From contig PLCM01000017.1 in NCBI GenBank assembly GCA_003134765.1, positions 67,829-131,828 of the forward strand: a stretch of 64,000 nt of DNA, in the 5' to 3' direction. Shown here in pieces: positions 41,694 through 50,412 of the stretch. The translations under genes were made by a program, and so were the position numbers. The notes under the pieces were generated by a model. The model was not told where the DNA came from. It was given only the letters and a program-made list of their open reading frames with translations, and did no database searches. This DNA is from Spartobacteria bacterium. Its GTDB lineage: Bacteria > Verrucomicrobiota > Verrucomicrobiia > Chthoniobacterales > UBA10450. Each line of letters opens with the position of its first letter. Positions within the stretch are counted from its first letter, which is position 1.

Positions 41694-43688
41694 TCAGTCC
41701 TCCACAAATGGCGGAATCGGACAATCGAGGGCGTCGGCGATGGCGCGGAGGAGTTCGGCTTCGCGCGGCTGGATGAGGGCGTCGAAGGCGACGGTCTCGG
41801 CGCAGGCGGTTAACACGTTCTTCTTTATCTGAGGAACGGATTGAGAGAAGCGGTCGAGGGCGGCGTTGAGATGGGAAAGATCGCACTCGCTGGGCGGGAG
41901 CCACGGGATCTCGGTGCGGGCGATCCGGCCTAACGACTCCGCACCCTTGGCGAAGGCCGCGTGCGCTTCCGTGGCGTTGTCAGAACCGGCATAAGCAGTG
42001 GCAGACAAAAGAATGCCGGCATCGCGGACGAGGGGTCGCAGGTCGTAGAATTGAGTGACGGGTCGGCGTTCGGGATAGAAGCGGGTCTCGAGATGCCGCA
42101 TCACGATCTTTTGCAGCATAAACTCGAACACGTCGGTTTCGTTGTCGCTTGCAATCAACGTATTCACAACGCCGCGAAACTGCTCGAACTGCGCGGGCGA
42201 AAGGCGGCGGAGCGCGGGCAGGGCAAGATCGACGAGGGGAATCCGAGCATTTGGCGGTATGTTTTGAACGTCGGGCCAAATGCGAAAGGTTTCCTGCCGA
42301 ACCGCGTCGGAAGTAGCACGACCGAGTTCCTCCAGTTGTTTCTCGCGGACGGTTCCATCTTCGGCGAGGAGGAAGGCGCAGATGAGGGCGTGCGCGCCTA
42401 ACGGATCGTGAGCCGCAGTTTGGATAGACGGCGGAACCGCCCGGTGAAGGTCGATCGCGTACTGAAGGTGTTCGGTCCGCGGCTGGCCGATATCGGAGAT
42501 GATTGCCTGTTGCGCGACACTTGTGAGAGCCGGTGGCAGCGGCGGCGGACGAACCGCTGGCAAGGGCGGCGGTTTCGCGGCCGGAAGAGGAGAAGGAAGT
42601 GGCGGAGGCGGCGGTTGCGCGCTTCGAGAAGGTGGAGGCGGTTGGACCAAGGGCGAAACTCCGGGCAACGGCGGAGGAGCTGCAGATGTATCGGGCATGG
42701 CAACGCTTGGGAATTTACCATCGAAGCTTGGGTCGAGGGCGCGGATGCGCTCGATCAACGGCGGGTGAGTCGCGAACCCGAACAATTCACTCTTCAAACC
42801 GTTCGCGAAAAAGAAGTGGCTCGCTTCTTCAGCGCGGTGCGATTGGAGTTCGGAACCTCCCGCGACGCCTCCAATTTTTTTCAGCGCGCCGGCGAGTCCC
42901 AAAGGATTGCGGGTGAACTGGACGGCGGCGTCGTCCGCGAGAAATTCGCGCTGGCGACTTACTGCTGCCTGGATCAGGCGACCAAACAAGACGCCGACCC
43001 AGCCGATGATAATCAGGGCGAGCCCAAGAAGGAGAAATGGCCAGGCATTTTTCCCGCGCGCGCGGATGAGGATGCGACCGATAACCGTCAGGCAAAGGAT
43101 GCCGAAGATGAGACCCATGAGCCGCAGGTTGAGCTTCATGTCTCCATTGAGCAGGTGGCTGAACTCGTGGGCGATGACGCCTTGCAACTCGTCACGCGTG
43201 AGCATGGTCATGGCTCCGCGCGTGACGCTGATAGCGGCGTCGCTGGCGGAATGTCCGGCGGCGAACGCGTTGATGCCGGCTTCGCCATCCATGACGTAGA
43301 CCTGCGGGACGGGCACGCCGGAAGCGATCGCCATTTCTTCGACGACGTTCAGGAGCTTGCGCTCGTTTGGGTCGGTAGAATTGGGATTGACGAGGCGGCC
43401 ATCGAGGAGTTCGGCGACAGCGCGTCCGCCTCGAGCGAGCGAGAGAGTCTTGAAGAAGCTGCCCGCTGATATAACGCCGAGCGTTCCTGCGGCGGTAGCC
43501 AAAAACATTTTGGCATGGGACCAGGACACCGTCGTCTCCTCAGCAGCATTCTTCAGTTCGATGCCGCCGAAAATGACCAGGACGACGACGTAGACACCGC
43601 CGATAAGGAGTGCAACGGCGAGCGCGAAATAAAAAACGAGAAACCCGGTGTGGCGTCGGGCTTTATCCTGGCGCTCGAAGAAGTCCAC
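41694..43688 (-). CDS. M48-family metalloprotease with long C-terminal extension
   Basis: This 664-residue membrane protease is far longer than HtpX (~290). Two N-terminal membrane segments precede the M48 domain: H174-E-F-S-H178 (zinc site in VIAHEFSHLLNGD), two more segments at ~185-230, and FATHPPLIERIRALDPSF. Residues ~340-410 are a Pro-rich linker, and ~420-664 form a helical domain ending CPIPPFVED. It likely degrades misfolded membrane proteins. It is the last gene of a TMEM43-LemA-M48 operon (gap 22 bases). Confidence 0.88.
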   Translation of the reverse strand: MDFFERQDKARRHTGFLVFYFALAVALLIGGVYVVVLVIFGGIELKNAAEETTVSWSHAKMFLATAAGTLGVISAGSFFKTLSLARGGRAVAELLDGRLVNPNSTDPNERKLLNVVEEMAIASGVPVPQVYVMDGEAGINAFAAGHSASDAAISVTRGAMTMLTRDELQGVIAHEFSHLLNGDMKLNLRLMGLIFGILCLTVIGRILIRARGKNAWPFLLLGLALIIIGWVGVLFGRLIQAAVSRQREFLADDAAVQFTRNPLGLAGALKKIGGVAGGSELQSHRAEEASHFFFANGLKSELFGFATHPPLIERIRALDPSFDGKFPSVAMPDTSAAPPPLPGVSPLVQPPPPSRSAQPPPPPLPSPLPAAKPPPLPAVRPPPLPPALTSVAQQAIISDIGQPRTEHLQYAIDLHRAVPPSIQTAAHDPLGAHALICAFLLAEDGTVREKQLEELGRATSDAVRQETFRIWPDVQNIPPNARIPLVDLALPALRRLSPAQFEQFRGVVNTLIASDNETDVFEFMLQKIVMRHLETRFYPERRPVTQFYDLRPLVRDAGILLSATAYAGSDNATEAHAAFAKGAESLGRIARTEIPWLPPSECDLSHLNAALDRFSQSVPQIKKNVLTACAETVAFDALIQPREAELLRAIADALDCPIPPFVED

Positions 43689-43710
43689 GCGCGCTTGAAG
43701 TTAGCGAGAC

Positions 43711-44304
43711 CTAGAACGACACCTTGGGCGCTTCCTTTTCTTCGGGCTTCTCAATGACGAAAAGCTCGGCGGGCGCAAAGTTGAACGGGCCTGCGATCAG
43801 GTTGGTAGGAAAAACTTCACGGCGGGTGTTGTAGCTCATCACTGCATCGTTATACGCCTGGCGGGAGAATGAAACCTTGTTCTCGGTGGAGGTCAGTTCT
43901 TCCATCAGGCTGAGCATGGTGGTGTTAGCCTTGAGATCGGGATAGGCTTCGGCCAGCGCGAACAAGCGTCCCATCGCGCCGGAGAGGACGCCCTCGGCCG
44001 ACGAGATTTCTTTCATGGCCGAAGCGTCGCCGGGGTTTTGGGCCGCGCGCGTGTTCGCGGTGACGGCAGCGTTGCGCGCAGCCACGACGGCTTCGAGCGT
44101 GCCGCGTTCGTGGGAAAGGTAGCCTTTCGCGGTTTCGACGAGGTTCGGAATCAGATCGTAGCGGCGTTTTAATTGCACATCGATCTGCGCGTAGGCGTTC
44201 TTGTACCGATTGCGCAGCGTGACGAGGCTGTTGTAGGCGCCGATCACGAAGATGACCAAAAAAACCGCGACCAGCACGATGAAGCCGCACGAGAGTAACA
44301 TCAT
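43711..44304 (-). CDS. lemA: LemA-family protein
   Basis: This 197-residue protein has one N-terminal membrane segment (FIVLVAVFLVIFVIGAYN) and the LemA helical domain: LVTLRNRYKNAYAQIDVQLKRRYDLIPNLVETAKGYLSHE, cut here at key residues, SAEGVLSGAMGRLFALAEAYPDLKAN and SFSRQAYNDAV. LemA proteins partner membrane proteases; here the M48 gene is 22 bases downstream. The end PEEKEAPKVSF is a short tail. Confidence 0.92.
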   Translation of the reverse strand: MMLLSCGFIVLVAVFLVIFVIGAYNSLVTLRNRYKNAYAQIDVQLKRRYDLIPNLVETAKGYLSHERGTLEAVVAARNAAVTANTRAAQNPGDASAMKEISSAEGVLSGAMGRLFALAEAYPDLKANTTMLSLMEELTSTENKVSFSRQAYNDAVMSYNTRREVFPTNLIAGPFNFAPAELFVIEKPEEKEAPKVSF

Positions 44305-44418
44305 GGCGTTTTCCTTTCCTCCGGAGTTCGCTCATTGCTAGAGCAACACGCCAGCGCAGGCAAACAAAATCCAGAGATCGGAGGTCGCGCCGTCAAGGCG
44401 ATGACGGGCCGGCCGAAG

Positions 44419-45579
44419 TCAGGCTGGGGCGGGTGTGCGCCGGGTGTGCAGGCGTTTGAGCAGAATCATGCAGGCGATCGCGACGACGATGAGGATCACT
44501 CCCATCAGGGGTCGATAAACAATCCATGCTATTCCGATCACGAGCAAAGAAACCACGGCCGAGAGCAGGAACGCCACGACAGCAAAACCAATTTCCACGA
44601 GGGAACCAAGGAAGGGAAGAATGTGCGCCAAAGAAGAGATCGGGCCGAGGACAAGCATCCCGCCGAAGAACATCGCTGCGAAGCCCGCCGCACGCAGGAT
44701 CCAGGTGAGGGTGCGATTGGCTGCCTGAGCGTGTGCGAACATTTGCGGCGCCGAGACATTGCCGGCTTCCACGAGCTCGATCTCACGCTCGTTCCTGGTC
44801 ACATAAGGGGTGAAGCTTTGTTTCGTTTGCGCGGCAACCACGCTGACCGTGCCGGGACGAAGAATAGTGAAAGAAATCTTTTCATCACCGATTTCGGGAG
44901 TTGTCGGATCAGCGCCCAGGTAAAAGTGGTCGCCGTCGATCTTCAGCTTCGATTGCAGATCCTCGGGAATCCTGGAAAACCGTTCCTTCGTCGCCTCGAG
45001 TGATTCGTCGCCTGAAATCTTTTCGATGATCTGGGCGGTAAGCTTAAACTGGCCAAGCGTGGCGTTTTTCGCGACGAACTCCTTCTTCGGGATTTCCAGC
45101 CGCGGCGGGTTTTCATGGTCCTCGGAACTTTTGAAGGAACTGCTCCGGATCAGTTCGGAGGCCCAGACTTTTTCATAAGTATAGGTCGTCGTCGTTTCCT
45201 TACCGCCGCCGATCTTATCTCTCGATTTGGTTTCCTTCTTCTCCTTCCACTCGTACACCTGGATGTTGCGCCGCAGCCGGAGTCCGCTTTCGGAGATGTT
45301 AAAGGCCGAGTCTTCCAGCGGTTCGGAAACAGCAGTGTCGCCGGTCACATGAACAAGCTTGGAATCGTTCGCTGGGTTGACGTTGTCACTCGGAACATCG
45401 ATCACGGTCGCCGCGCCTTCGCGCAAACTCTTCGCGGTCGCGACCGCGCGGCCTTCATTCCAGAACAGGAGTACGACCGAACCGATGAGAAGGGCGAGGC
45501 CGACCAGCATTCCGACAAAGGATCTCCCGATCCGGCCGAAGATGGATTGATTCGTGACTTCGGTGATTACATTAGCCAT
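44419..45579 (-). CDS. TMEM43-family membrane protein
   Basis: This 386-residue protein matches TMEM43/LUMA: MANVITEVTNQSIFGRIGRSFVG, a membrane segment GLALLIGSVVLLFWNEGRAV, a large soluble domain with KLVHVTGDTAVSEPLED and GLRLRRNIQVYEWKE, and then three C-terminal membrane segments (AGFAAMFFGGMLVL; LVEIGFAVVAFLLSAVVSLLVIGIAW, cut here; VILIVVAIACMILL). Human TMEM43 is a nuclear-envelope protein; bacterial roles are unknown. It is first in a run with LemA and M48 on the same strand. Confidence 0.88.
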   Translation of the reverse strand: MANVITEVTNQSIFGRIGRSFVGMLVGLALLIGSVVLLFWNEGRAVATAKSLREGAATVIDVPSDNVNPANDSKLVHVTGDTAVSEPLEDSAFNISESGLRLRRNIQVYEWKEKKETKSRDKIGGGKETTTTYTYEKVWASELIRSSSFKSSEDHENPPRLEIPKKEFVAKNATLGQFKLTAQIIEKISGDESLEATKERFSRIPEDLQSKLKIDGDHFYLGADPTTPEIGDEKISFTILRPGTVSVVAAQTKQSFTPYVTRNEREIELVEAGNVSAPQMFAHAQAANRTLTWILRAAGFAAMFFGGMLVLGPISSLAHILPFLGSLVEIGFAVVAFLLSAVVSLLVIGIAWIVYRPLMGVILIVVAIACMILLKRLHTRRTPAPA

Positions 45580-45581
45580 GA

Positions 45582-45625
45582 GTAGAAAGTAGAAATTAGA
45601 AAGTAGAAATTAGAAAGAGAAATAA
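45582..45625. repeat. GAAATTAGAAAGTAG repeat run
   Basis: Several tandem imperfect copies of GTAGAAATTAGAAA lie directly upstream of the TMEM43 start codon. The same unit is at 6120, 18160, 21254 and 40969. Confidence 0.8.
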
Positions 45626-45640
45626 GCGGGAAGCGGAAGA

Positions 45641-45702
45641 CAAGGAGCGGCGGTTTGTAACCGCCGGAATTTGGGTCGGCGGTTTCAAACCGCCGCTCCT
45701 TG
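45641..45702. repeat. Inverted-repeat element supplying OsmC 3' end
   Basis: Arms CAAGGAGCGGCGGTTTG and CAAACCGCCGCTCCTTG are inverted copies around a 28-base loop. The right arm is coding: it specifies the last residues and the stop (45685) of the osmC-like gene. It is related to 41015-41082. Confidence 0.9.
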
Positions 45703-46161
45703 GTTCAGTCTGATATCGATCTCGGATTTGAGCGTGCGATGCACGGGGCATTTGCCGGCCATCTCCATCAGCTTGGCGTGTTGTTCCGGGGTGAGGGGAC
45801 CTGTTAGCTGGACGTCCACATCAATTCTATCGAGCATGCCTTCCTTCATTTCGCATTCCTCGCAGTCTTTCGCGTGGATCCGGGAATGCCGCAAGACAAC
45901 GGTAATGTCTTCCAGTGGAATCTGCTTTCGGCGGGCATGGAAACCGATCGTCATCGACGTGCAAACGCCCAGTGCGACCAACAAATAGTCATACGGTCCC
46001 GGGGCCGCGTCCGTGCCGCCATAAGCGGTCGGTTCATCTCCACGGAGGTGATGTTTGCCGGCGACGACTTCCTGAAGAAATTCGCGGGCGTTTCCTCGCA
46101 CAACGACGTCGGGAGGAGTCGCGTTCGATTGACTGGTTGCGGACGGTGCGGTCGTTTCCAT
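45685..46161 (-). CDS. OsmC-family peroxiredoxin-like protein
   Basis: This 158-residue protein has the OsmC/Ohr fold: GGTDAAPGPYDYLLVALGVCTSMTI (first Cys), an acidic mid-part (HAKDCEECEMKEG) and MAGKCPVHRTLKSE (second Cys). The two Cys reduce organic hydroperoxides. It is cytoplasmic. The C-terminal NQGAAV and the stop are encoded by the repeat at 45641-45702, showing insertion at the gene's end. It is read toward the TMEM43 gene. Confidence 0.9.
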   Translation of the reverse strand: METTAPSATSQSNATPPDVVVRGNAREFLQEVVAGKHHLRGDEPTAYGGTDAAPGPYDYLLVALGVCTSMTIGFHARRKQIPLEDITVVLRHSRIHAKDCEECEMKEGMLDRIDVDVQLTGPLTPEQHAKLMEMAGKCPVHRTLKSEIDIRLNQGAAV

Positions 46162-46287
46162 GTTCTAAGAATACAGAGAACAGGCAGAGGGTGGAAGTCT
46201 TGTGTGCTTCGTGGCGAGCGTGCGGATTGGGTTAGCCGATTCCCGCGAAGCGCGGAGTTGCACGGTTCGGCAGCGATGTGAGATTCC

Positions 46288-46953
46288 ATGAGCATGCGGG
46301 AGTTGCCTCTCATTAACGAAAAGGAACGCCTGCCTTCGCCTGGGCGCACCCCGCAGGCTCTGACCTGGCATCACGGCGAACTCTGGTTAGGGTCGCGCGA
46401 TCTGGGCCGTGTTTACCGGCTGGAGAAAGGAACGTGGAGAGTTATTGAGGAAAGGGAGGCGCCGGGGACGCCGTGGGCGGCAGGGTCCGCCGGCGATTCC
46501 CTTTGGTTTACCGTGGGAGAAGGCACCGAGGACGACCGCTATCTCCGACGCTATGTGGTTGGGGAAGGGTTTTCAGAGACCGGCCGGATTGCGTGCCCGG
46601 AACTTACGGGCTCCTACTTAAGTTACGACGGCGAGTGTCTCTACCTTAGCCAGTGGTATAAACATAGGATCCTGAAACTGGATCCCAGGGGCAATTGCAT
46701 CCGTGAGATCGCGATCGGTGCCGAAATAAGCGGTCATGTTTTTGTCGACGGACTGATCTACGTCTTGCGTGGGACGGAAGAAAACGGCGGGGATTGGCGG
46801 CTCGCCCGCCTCGATCCTGCGGCTAACGTTCCTGAGGTAGAAGAGCTGGCGCGAGTGCCCTTTCAATGCCGGTCGCTCGCATTCGACGGCAAGCGGTTAT
46901 GGACCAATCACCGTGAAGCCGACCGAATCGTCTGTTTTGACCGGCCCGGATAG
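46288..46953 (+). CDS. Beta-propeller-like hypothetical protein
   Basis: This 221-residue protein shows repeats of beta-strand pairs: TPQALTWHHGELWLGSRDLGRVYRLEKG, cut here at key residues, SLWFTVGEG, GECLYLSQWYKHRILKLD and LAFDGKRLWTNHREADRIVCFD. It looks like a small or partial beta-propeller of the Vgb/SMP-30/glutaminyl-cyclase kind; no catalytic motif is evident. No signal peptide is seen. Its partners are unknown; a gene for a secreted peptidoglycan-binding protein converges on it. Confidence 0.65.
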   Translation: MSMRELPLINEKERLPSPGRTPQALTWHHGELWLGSRDLGRVYRLEKGTWRVIEEREAPGTPWAAGSAGDSLWFTVGEGTEDDRYLRRYVVGEGFSETGRIACPELTGSYLSYDGECLYLSQWYKHRILKLDPRGNCIREIAIGAEISGHVFVDGLIYVLRGTEENGGDWRLARLDPAANVPEVEELARVPFQCRSLAFDGKRLWTNHREADRIVCFDRPG

Positions 46954-46955
46954 GG

Positions 46956-47267
46956 TTAGCGAAAGCCCAGCGCTTTCAGCAACTGCTCGTCGATCTTACC
47001 CACGATAGGCAGGCCGTGATCTCTTCGATAACGCCGGACAGCCGCGCGGGTTTCGAAACCGAAATTACCGGAATGATCTCCCACGTAATATCCATCCTCT
47101 TCGAGGGCGAGTTGGACTTTGCGAACCGTTTCATTCCTGCCGTGGCTCTCATAGACGGCGTTGTCGGGATAGAAACTGTAATCCATCGGGCGCGGGCCGC
47201 CAAAAGCAGGTTGAATCAAAGCGGTAACGAGGGCGGCCGCAAAACCGGACAGGATGAGTTTCTTCAT
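46956..47267 (-). CDS. Small secreted peptidoglycan-binding protein
   Basis: This 103-residue protein has a signal peptide (ILSGFAAALVTALIQPAFGG) and a C-terminal PG_binding_1 domain: KVQLALEEDGYYVGDHSGNFGFETRAAVRRYRRDHGLPIVG, cut here at key residues. It is the second such protein in the window (see 37572). It probably binds the cell wall. It is convergent with the propeller-like gene (gap 2 bases). Confidence 0.82.
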   Translation of the reverse strand: MKKLILSGFAAALVTALIQPAFGGPRPMDYSFYPDNAVYESHGRNETVRKVQLALEEDGYYVGDHSGNFGFETRAAVRRYRRDHGLPIVGKIDEQLLKALGFR

Positions 47268-47342
47268 GAGCTTAGCTTACGACAGTTCGTTCATTCCTCA
47301 ACCGACCCTTGATCGGCTCGCTTTGCGCCCCGGCTTCGATAT

Positions 47343-48074
47343 TCAACGTTTTTCAGACATGCTTTGGACAAGTTGGATCGCGTCTCGAAAGGGGAGAGGA
47401 GCGGCGATCGTCGAGAAGGATTCCGAAGAACCTCCCGTCCCGCGAATCTCGACCGTCCCGTAATTAAACAGGCGGCCCATCATGCTCTGGAACACTGCCA
47501 CCGATTCGATTTTCGAAATGAACATCTCGAAGGTCCGGCGCTGGATGAAGCCGACCTTGATCAGGACGCGCCGGTCGGTAATGACCAACTCGCTCGTTTT
47601 GACCGTGACGGCTGCTGAAAGCAAAATGCCGGCCGGGATGAGAAGAAGGAGCCAGACCGAGTAGATGTCCCGCCAGGAAGCGAACATTGCGATCGGAACG
47701 ATGACAATAAGTGAAAGCGCGGCCCCGAGCACTGACCCGCTCAAGGCCATCCAGTGAATGGTTGTCTGGTGGAGCGGACGTTCATCGGGTTGCAAGGTAG
47801 CTGTCGTGTAAGAGCCCAGGTTTCGGGGGGCGAGCGGCGGCCTGACTGCGGGCGGATCCGCTTTTTTCGGAGGCGCGACGACCGGAGGTGGTAATGGGAG
47901 TTCGCGATAACTGGAGGCGAATTCCTTTAAAGAGGCGAGTGCCACCCACTCGATCGCGCCTTCCCGCAGGACCAGATCAGAAAGCGCGATCGTTCCTGCA
48001 ATGAGACGGCTTCTCACCTCTGGTTCGGAATACGGGCCTAGCTCGCGCCCTTCACGGCGAATCAAAAACTCCAT
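47343..48074 (-). CDS. Membrane protein with GYF_2 and bacterial PH domains
   Basis: This ~243-residue protein begins with a GYF_2-like domain (LIRREGRELGPYSEPEVRSRLIAG...DLVLREGAIEWVAL, residues ~1-50, cut here). A Pro-rich linker follows, then two membrane segments at ~115-165 and a bPH2/YdbT-like PH domain (ELVITDRRVLIKVGFIQRRTFEMFISKIESVAV, cut here). GYF domains bind Pro-rich peptides, so a recruitment role at the membrane is inferred. The start at 48074 is chosen by the GYF domain; a longer frame begins at 48131. Confidence 0.75.
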   Translation of the reverse strand: MEFLIRREGRELGPYSEPEVRSRLIAGTIALSDLVLREGAIEWVALASLKEFASSYRELPLPPPVVAPPKKADPPAVRPPLAPRNLGSYTTATLQPDERPLHQTTIHWMALSGSVLGAALSLIVIVPIAMFASWRDIYSVWLLLLIPAGILLSAAVTVKTSELVITDRRVLIKVGFIQRRTFEMFISKIESVAVFQSMMGRLFNYGTVEIRGTGGSSESFSTIAAPLPFRDAIQLVQSMSEKR

Positions 48075-48175
48075 CCTAAATGGTGAGATAATCACGCGGC
48101 GTCCGATGTAAAGCGGATTGGCATCGGGCAAGAGCGCTTGACGAGTCCCGAGCGCTCGGTCTTGTGGAGCGCGCC

Positions 48176-48652
48176 ATGTTTTTTCTGAGACAACTGCTGC
48201 CGCTTCGTTGGGCGAACGCTCTGTTATTGGCGGCGGCTTCTACGGCCTGCACGAAGAAGAGTGGCGAAGCCATTGTTTTGGGGAAGGAGCATATCGCGGC
48301 GGCCGAGATCAAACCCTCTCCTTCTCCTCAACCGTCTGCCAGCGGTGCGAACCCTCAACCGGCTCCCTCACCGACAGTCGAGGAAGTCGTTATCAAGGAA
48401 ATGGCGCCGGACGAAATTGCGGTGGATGGCGTCGTGATGAAGAAAAAAGTGCGTGGAACAAGCAAGGATCCTCGCGCTCGCAGTGAAGAACAATGGCGGC
48501 TCACGGTCCAGATGGTCCAGGATGGCCGCCAGTTTACGATTCAGACTGATCAGGCGCATTACGACAAAACAAAGACAGGCGACCGGGTCAAAGTCACCTA
48601 TCACCAGGGCAAGTATACCGGCTCGGTGTGGAGCGCGGAGATCGAGGATTAA
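48176..48652 (+). CDS. Hypothetical lipoprotein
   Basis: This ~158-residue protein has a signal ending in a lipobox-like STAC (Cys29 region), a Pro/Ser/Gln-rich linker (PSPSPQPSASG), then a beta-rich domain from VEEVVIKEMAPDEIAVDG to KTGDRVKVTYHQGKYTGSVWSAEIED, cut here at key residues. The domain's end resembles an OB-fold-like strand pair. It lies 14 bases before the oxidase gene on the same strand. GTG 48164 is an alternative start. Function unknown. Confidence 0.6.
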   Translation: MFFLRQLLPLRWANALLLAAASTACTKKSGEAIVLGKEHIAAAEIKPSPSPQPSASGANPQPAPSPTVEEVVIKEMAPDEIAVDGVVMKKKVRGTSKDPRARSEEQWRLTVQMVQDGRQFTIQTDQAHYDKTKTGDRVKVTYHQGKYTGSVWSAEIED

Positions 48653-48666
48653 GACCGGGCTCAGGG

Positions 48667-49815
48667 ATGACCTACGATGTGGCGATAGCCGGGCTTGGTG
48701 GGGTGGGGAGCGCGATTGCAGCGCATTGCGCCGCGCGTGGGGCGTCCGTGATTGGACTGGAACAATTTGAAGCCGGGCACGACCGCGGTTCATCGCATGG
48801 CAGGACCCGGATGATTCGCCAGGCTTATTTTGAAGATGCGGCCTATGTTCCACTGGTCCTTCGGAGCTACGAATTGTGGCGGGCCCTCGAGAAACAAAGT
48901 CGCGAAAAACTGTTGCGCATTACCGGCGTCCTATCGGTAGGCACGGAAAAGAGCGAGATCATTTCCGGCACGCAGCGGGCGGCAAAGAAACATGGCCTCG
49001 CTTTAAACTTATGGAGCAGGCAAGAGCTGCATCAGCGCTACCCGGACTTGCACTTATTGGAGGACGAGATCGCTTTGTTCGAGCCCGATGGGGGTGTCCT
49101 GGATCCGGAGCGGGCTGTGCTTACGCACTTGAGAATGGCGGAGGCCGCCGGAGCTGAACTTCGTTTTCAAACTCCAATCCGAAACTGGGAAGCGGTTGAT
49201 GGCGGGGTGAAACTTCACCTAAAAGACAAGACCCAGGTAGCGGCTAGAGTGCTGGTCTTGTCGCTGGGCCCTTGGTTCAAAGAAACTCTCGAAGCCCTCG
49301 GCGTGCCCATGCGAGTGCAACGCAACGTTCAGGTCTGGTTTTCCCCAGGCACAAATTCTTATGACTTGGGGCGATTCCCCGCCTTCCTTCTCGATCGCGC
49401 TGGACTGCCTGCGCCCCTGTATGGTTTCCCCGACCTGGGCGAAGGCATCAAAGCTGCGTTTCATGGATTCGGCCAGGTTACAACGGCCGATGAGTTCGAT
49501 CGCGAGATCGATCTCAATCGCGATGTGACACCGGTTGCCCGGGTCTTGGACCAATGGATGCCCGGAGCCTCCACCACCTTTCTGGAAGCAAAGCCGTGCA
49601 TGTACAGCCTTACTCCGGATGGCAACTTCGTGATCGACCGCCATCCAGGACATGGCAACATGATTCTATGTGGCGGCTTCTCCGGTCATGGGTTTAAATT
49701 CGCACCGGTGATTGGAGAAATCGCGGCGGACCTGGCGTTGGATGGCGGATCACGTCACCGGATCGACTTTCTTTCCCTCAGAAGGTTCGCGAAAGCGAGT
49801 GAACAAGGAATTTGA
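48667..49815 (+). CDS. MTOX/sarcosine-oxidase-like flavoenzyme
   Basis: This 382-residue FAD-dependent amine oxidase begins MTYDVAIAGLGGVGSAIAAH (dinucleotide site), then SSHGRTRMIRQAYFED, the family signature, and GGVLDPERAV. The covalent-FAD cysteine is near C311 (KPCMYSLTPDGNFVID). It ends GGFSGHGFKFAPVIGE. N-methyl-tryptophan, sarcosine or another N-methyl amino acid would be oxidised to an imine with H2O2. The upstream lipoprotein is co-directed. Confidence 0.9.
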   Translation: MTYDVAIAGLGGVGSAIAAHCAARGASVIGLEQFEAGHDRGSSHGRTRMIRQAYFEDAAYVPLVLRSYELWRALEKQSREKLLRITGVLSVGTEKSEIISGTQRAAKKHGLALNLWSRQELHQRYPDLHLLEDEIALFEPDGGVLDPERAVLTHLRMAEAAGAELRFQTPIRNWEAVDGGVKLHLKDKTQVAARVLVLSLGPWFKETLEALGVPMRVQRNVQVWFSPGTNSYDLGRFPAFLLDRAGLPAPLYGFPDLGEGIKAAFHGFGQVTTADEFDREIDLNRDVTPVARVLDQWMPGASTTFLEAKPCMYSLTPDGNFVIDRHPGHGNMILCGGFSGHGFKFAPVIGEIAADLALDGGSRHRIDFLSLRRFAKASEQGI

Positions 49816-50337
49816 ATGAAGCGGATTGCTGAACCGAAACAGAGGGTGAATCAAAAGAGCCCGGCACAGATGAACAGGGTGATGAGGAAAATTCTCATAG
49901 CAACGATAGTCGCTTTCTCACTGGCGCCTTTCATGTCCGTTCGGGCCGGGTCGGTCGGCGATTTTTTTAAAGCGCTGGGAAACTCGATTGCTCATCCCGG
50001 TGAGCATCGAAAGCCGAAACCGCAGCCCGTGACCAAGCGGCCTAAGACGAAGGGGGAACCACCAAATGCGGACTATCCTCCTTCTCCGACTGCTACTCCG
50101 TCAGTTATCCCGACGCCGACTGCGACACTTAGCCAGCCTTCAGTGCGTCCTGCGTCATCGCCGCCGCAAAACCGGAATTCGAAGCGCGATATGCCCTATG
50201 GAATTCCAGTGCCGAACAAGCCCGGCTTTGTTACCAGTCCTTTCTCACCAAAATCGGGTTACGTGGATGTCCGCGGCTTTCCCAGTGGCACGGAAGTGAA
50301 AGATCCCTACTCGGGAAAGGTTTTTCTCACACCGTAA
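49816..50337 (+). CDS. Secreted Pro-rich small protein
   Basis: The ATG at 49816 starts right after the oxidase stop, with AAGGAA 5 bases before it. The 173-residue product has a signal peptide (LIATIVAFSLAPFMSVRAG). A later ATG, 49882, begins the signal proper and is an alternative. The mid-part is a Pro/Thr/Ser/Lys linker; the end is YVDVRGFPSGTEVKDPYSGKVFL, a conserved-looking C-terminal motif. It is exported and may interact with the cell envelope. Function unknown. Confidence 0.65.
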   Translation: MKRIAEPKQRVNQKSPAQMNRVMRKILIATIVAFSLAPFMSVRAGSVGDFFKALGNSIAHPGEHRKPKPQPVTKRPKTKGEPPNADYPPSPTATPSVIPTPTATLSQPSVRPASSPPQNRNSKRDMPYGIPVPNKPGFVTSPFSPKSGYVDVRGFPSGTEVKDPYSGKVFLTP

Positions 50338-50412
50338 GACAGAGGGCAAAGGACAGAGGGCGGAAAACCCGGGCGGCTCGAATCGTAACGCAGCCTTTCC
50401 TGACGGAAGGAG

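Noticed and set aside
42408-43469. 353-codon frame antisense to the M48 protease
   Set aside because: The protease motifs on the other strand are unambiguous.
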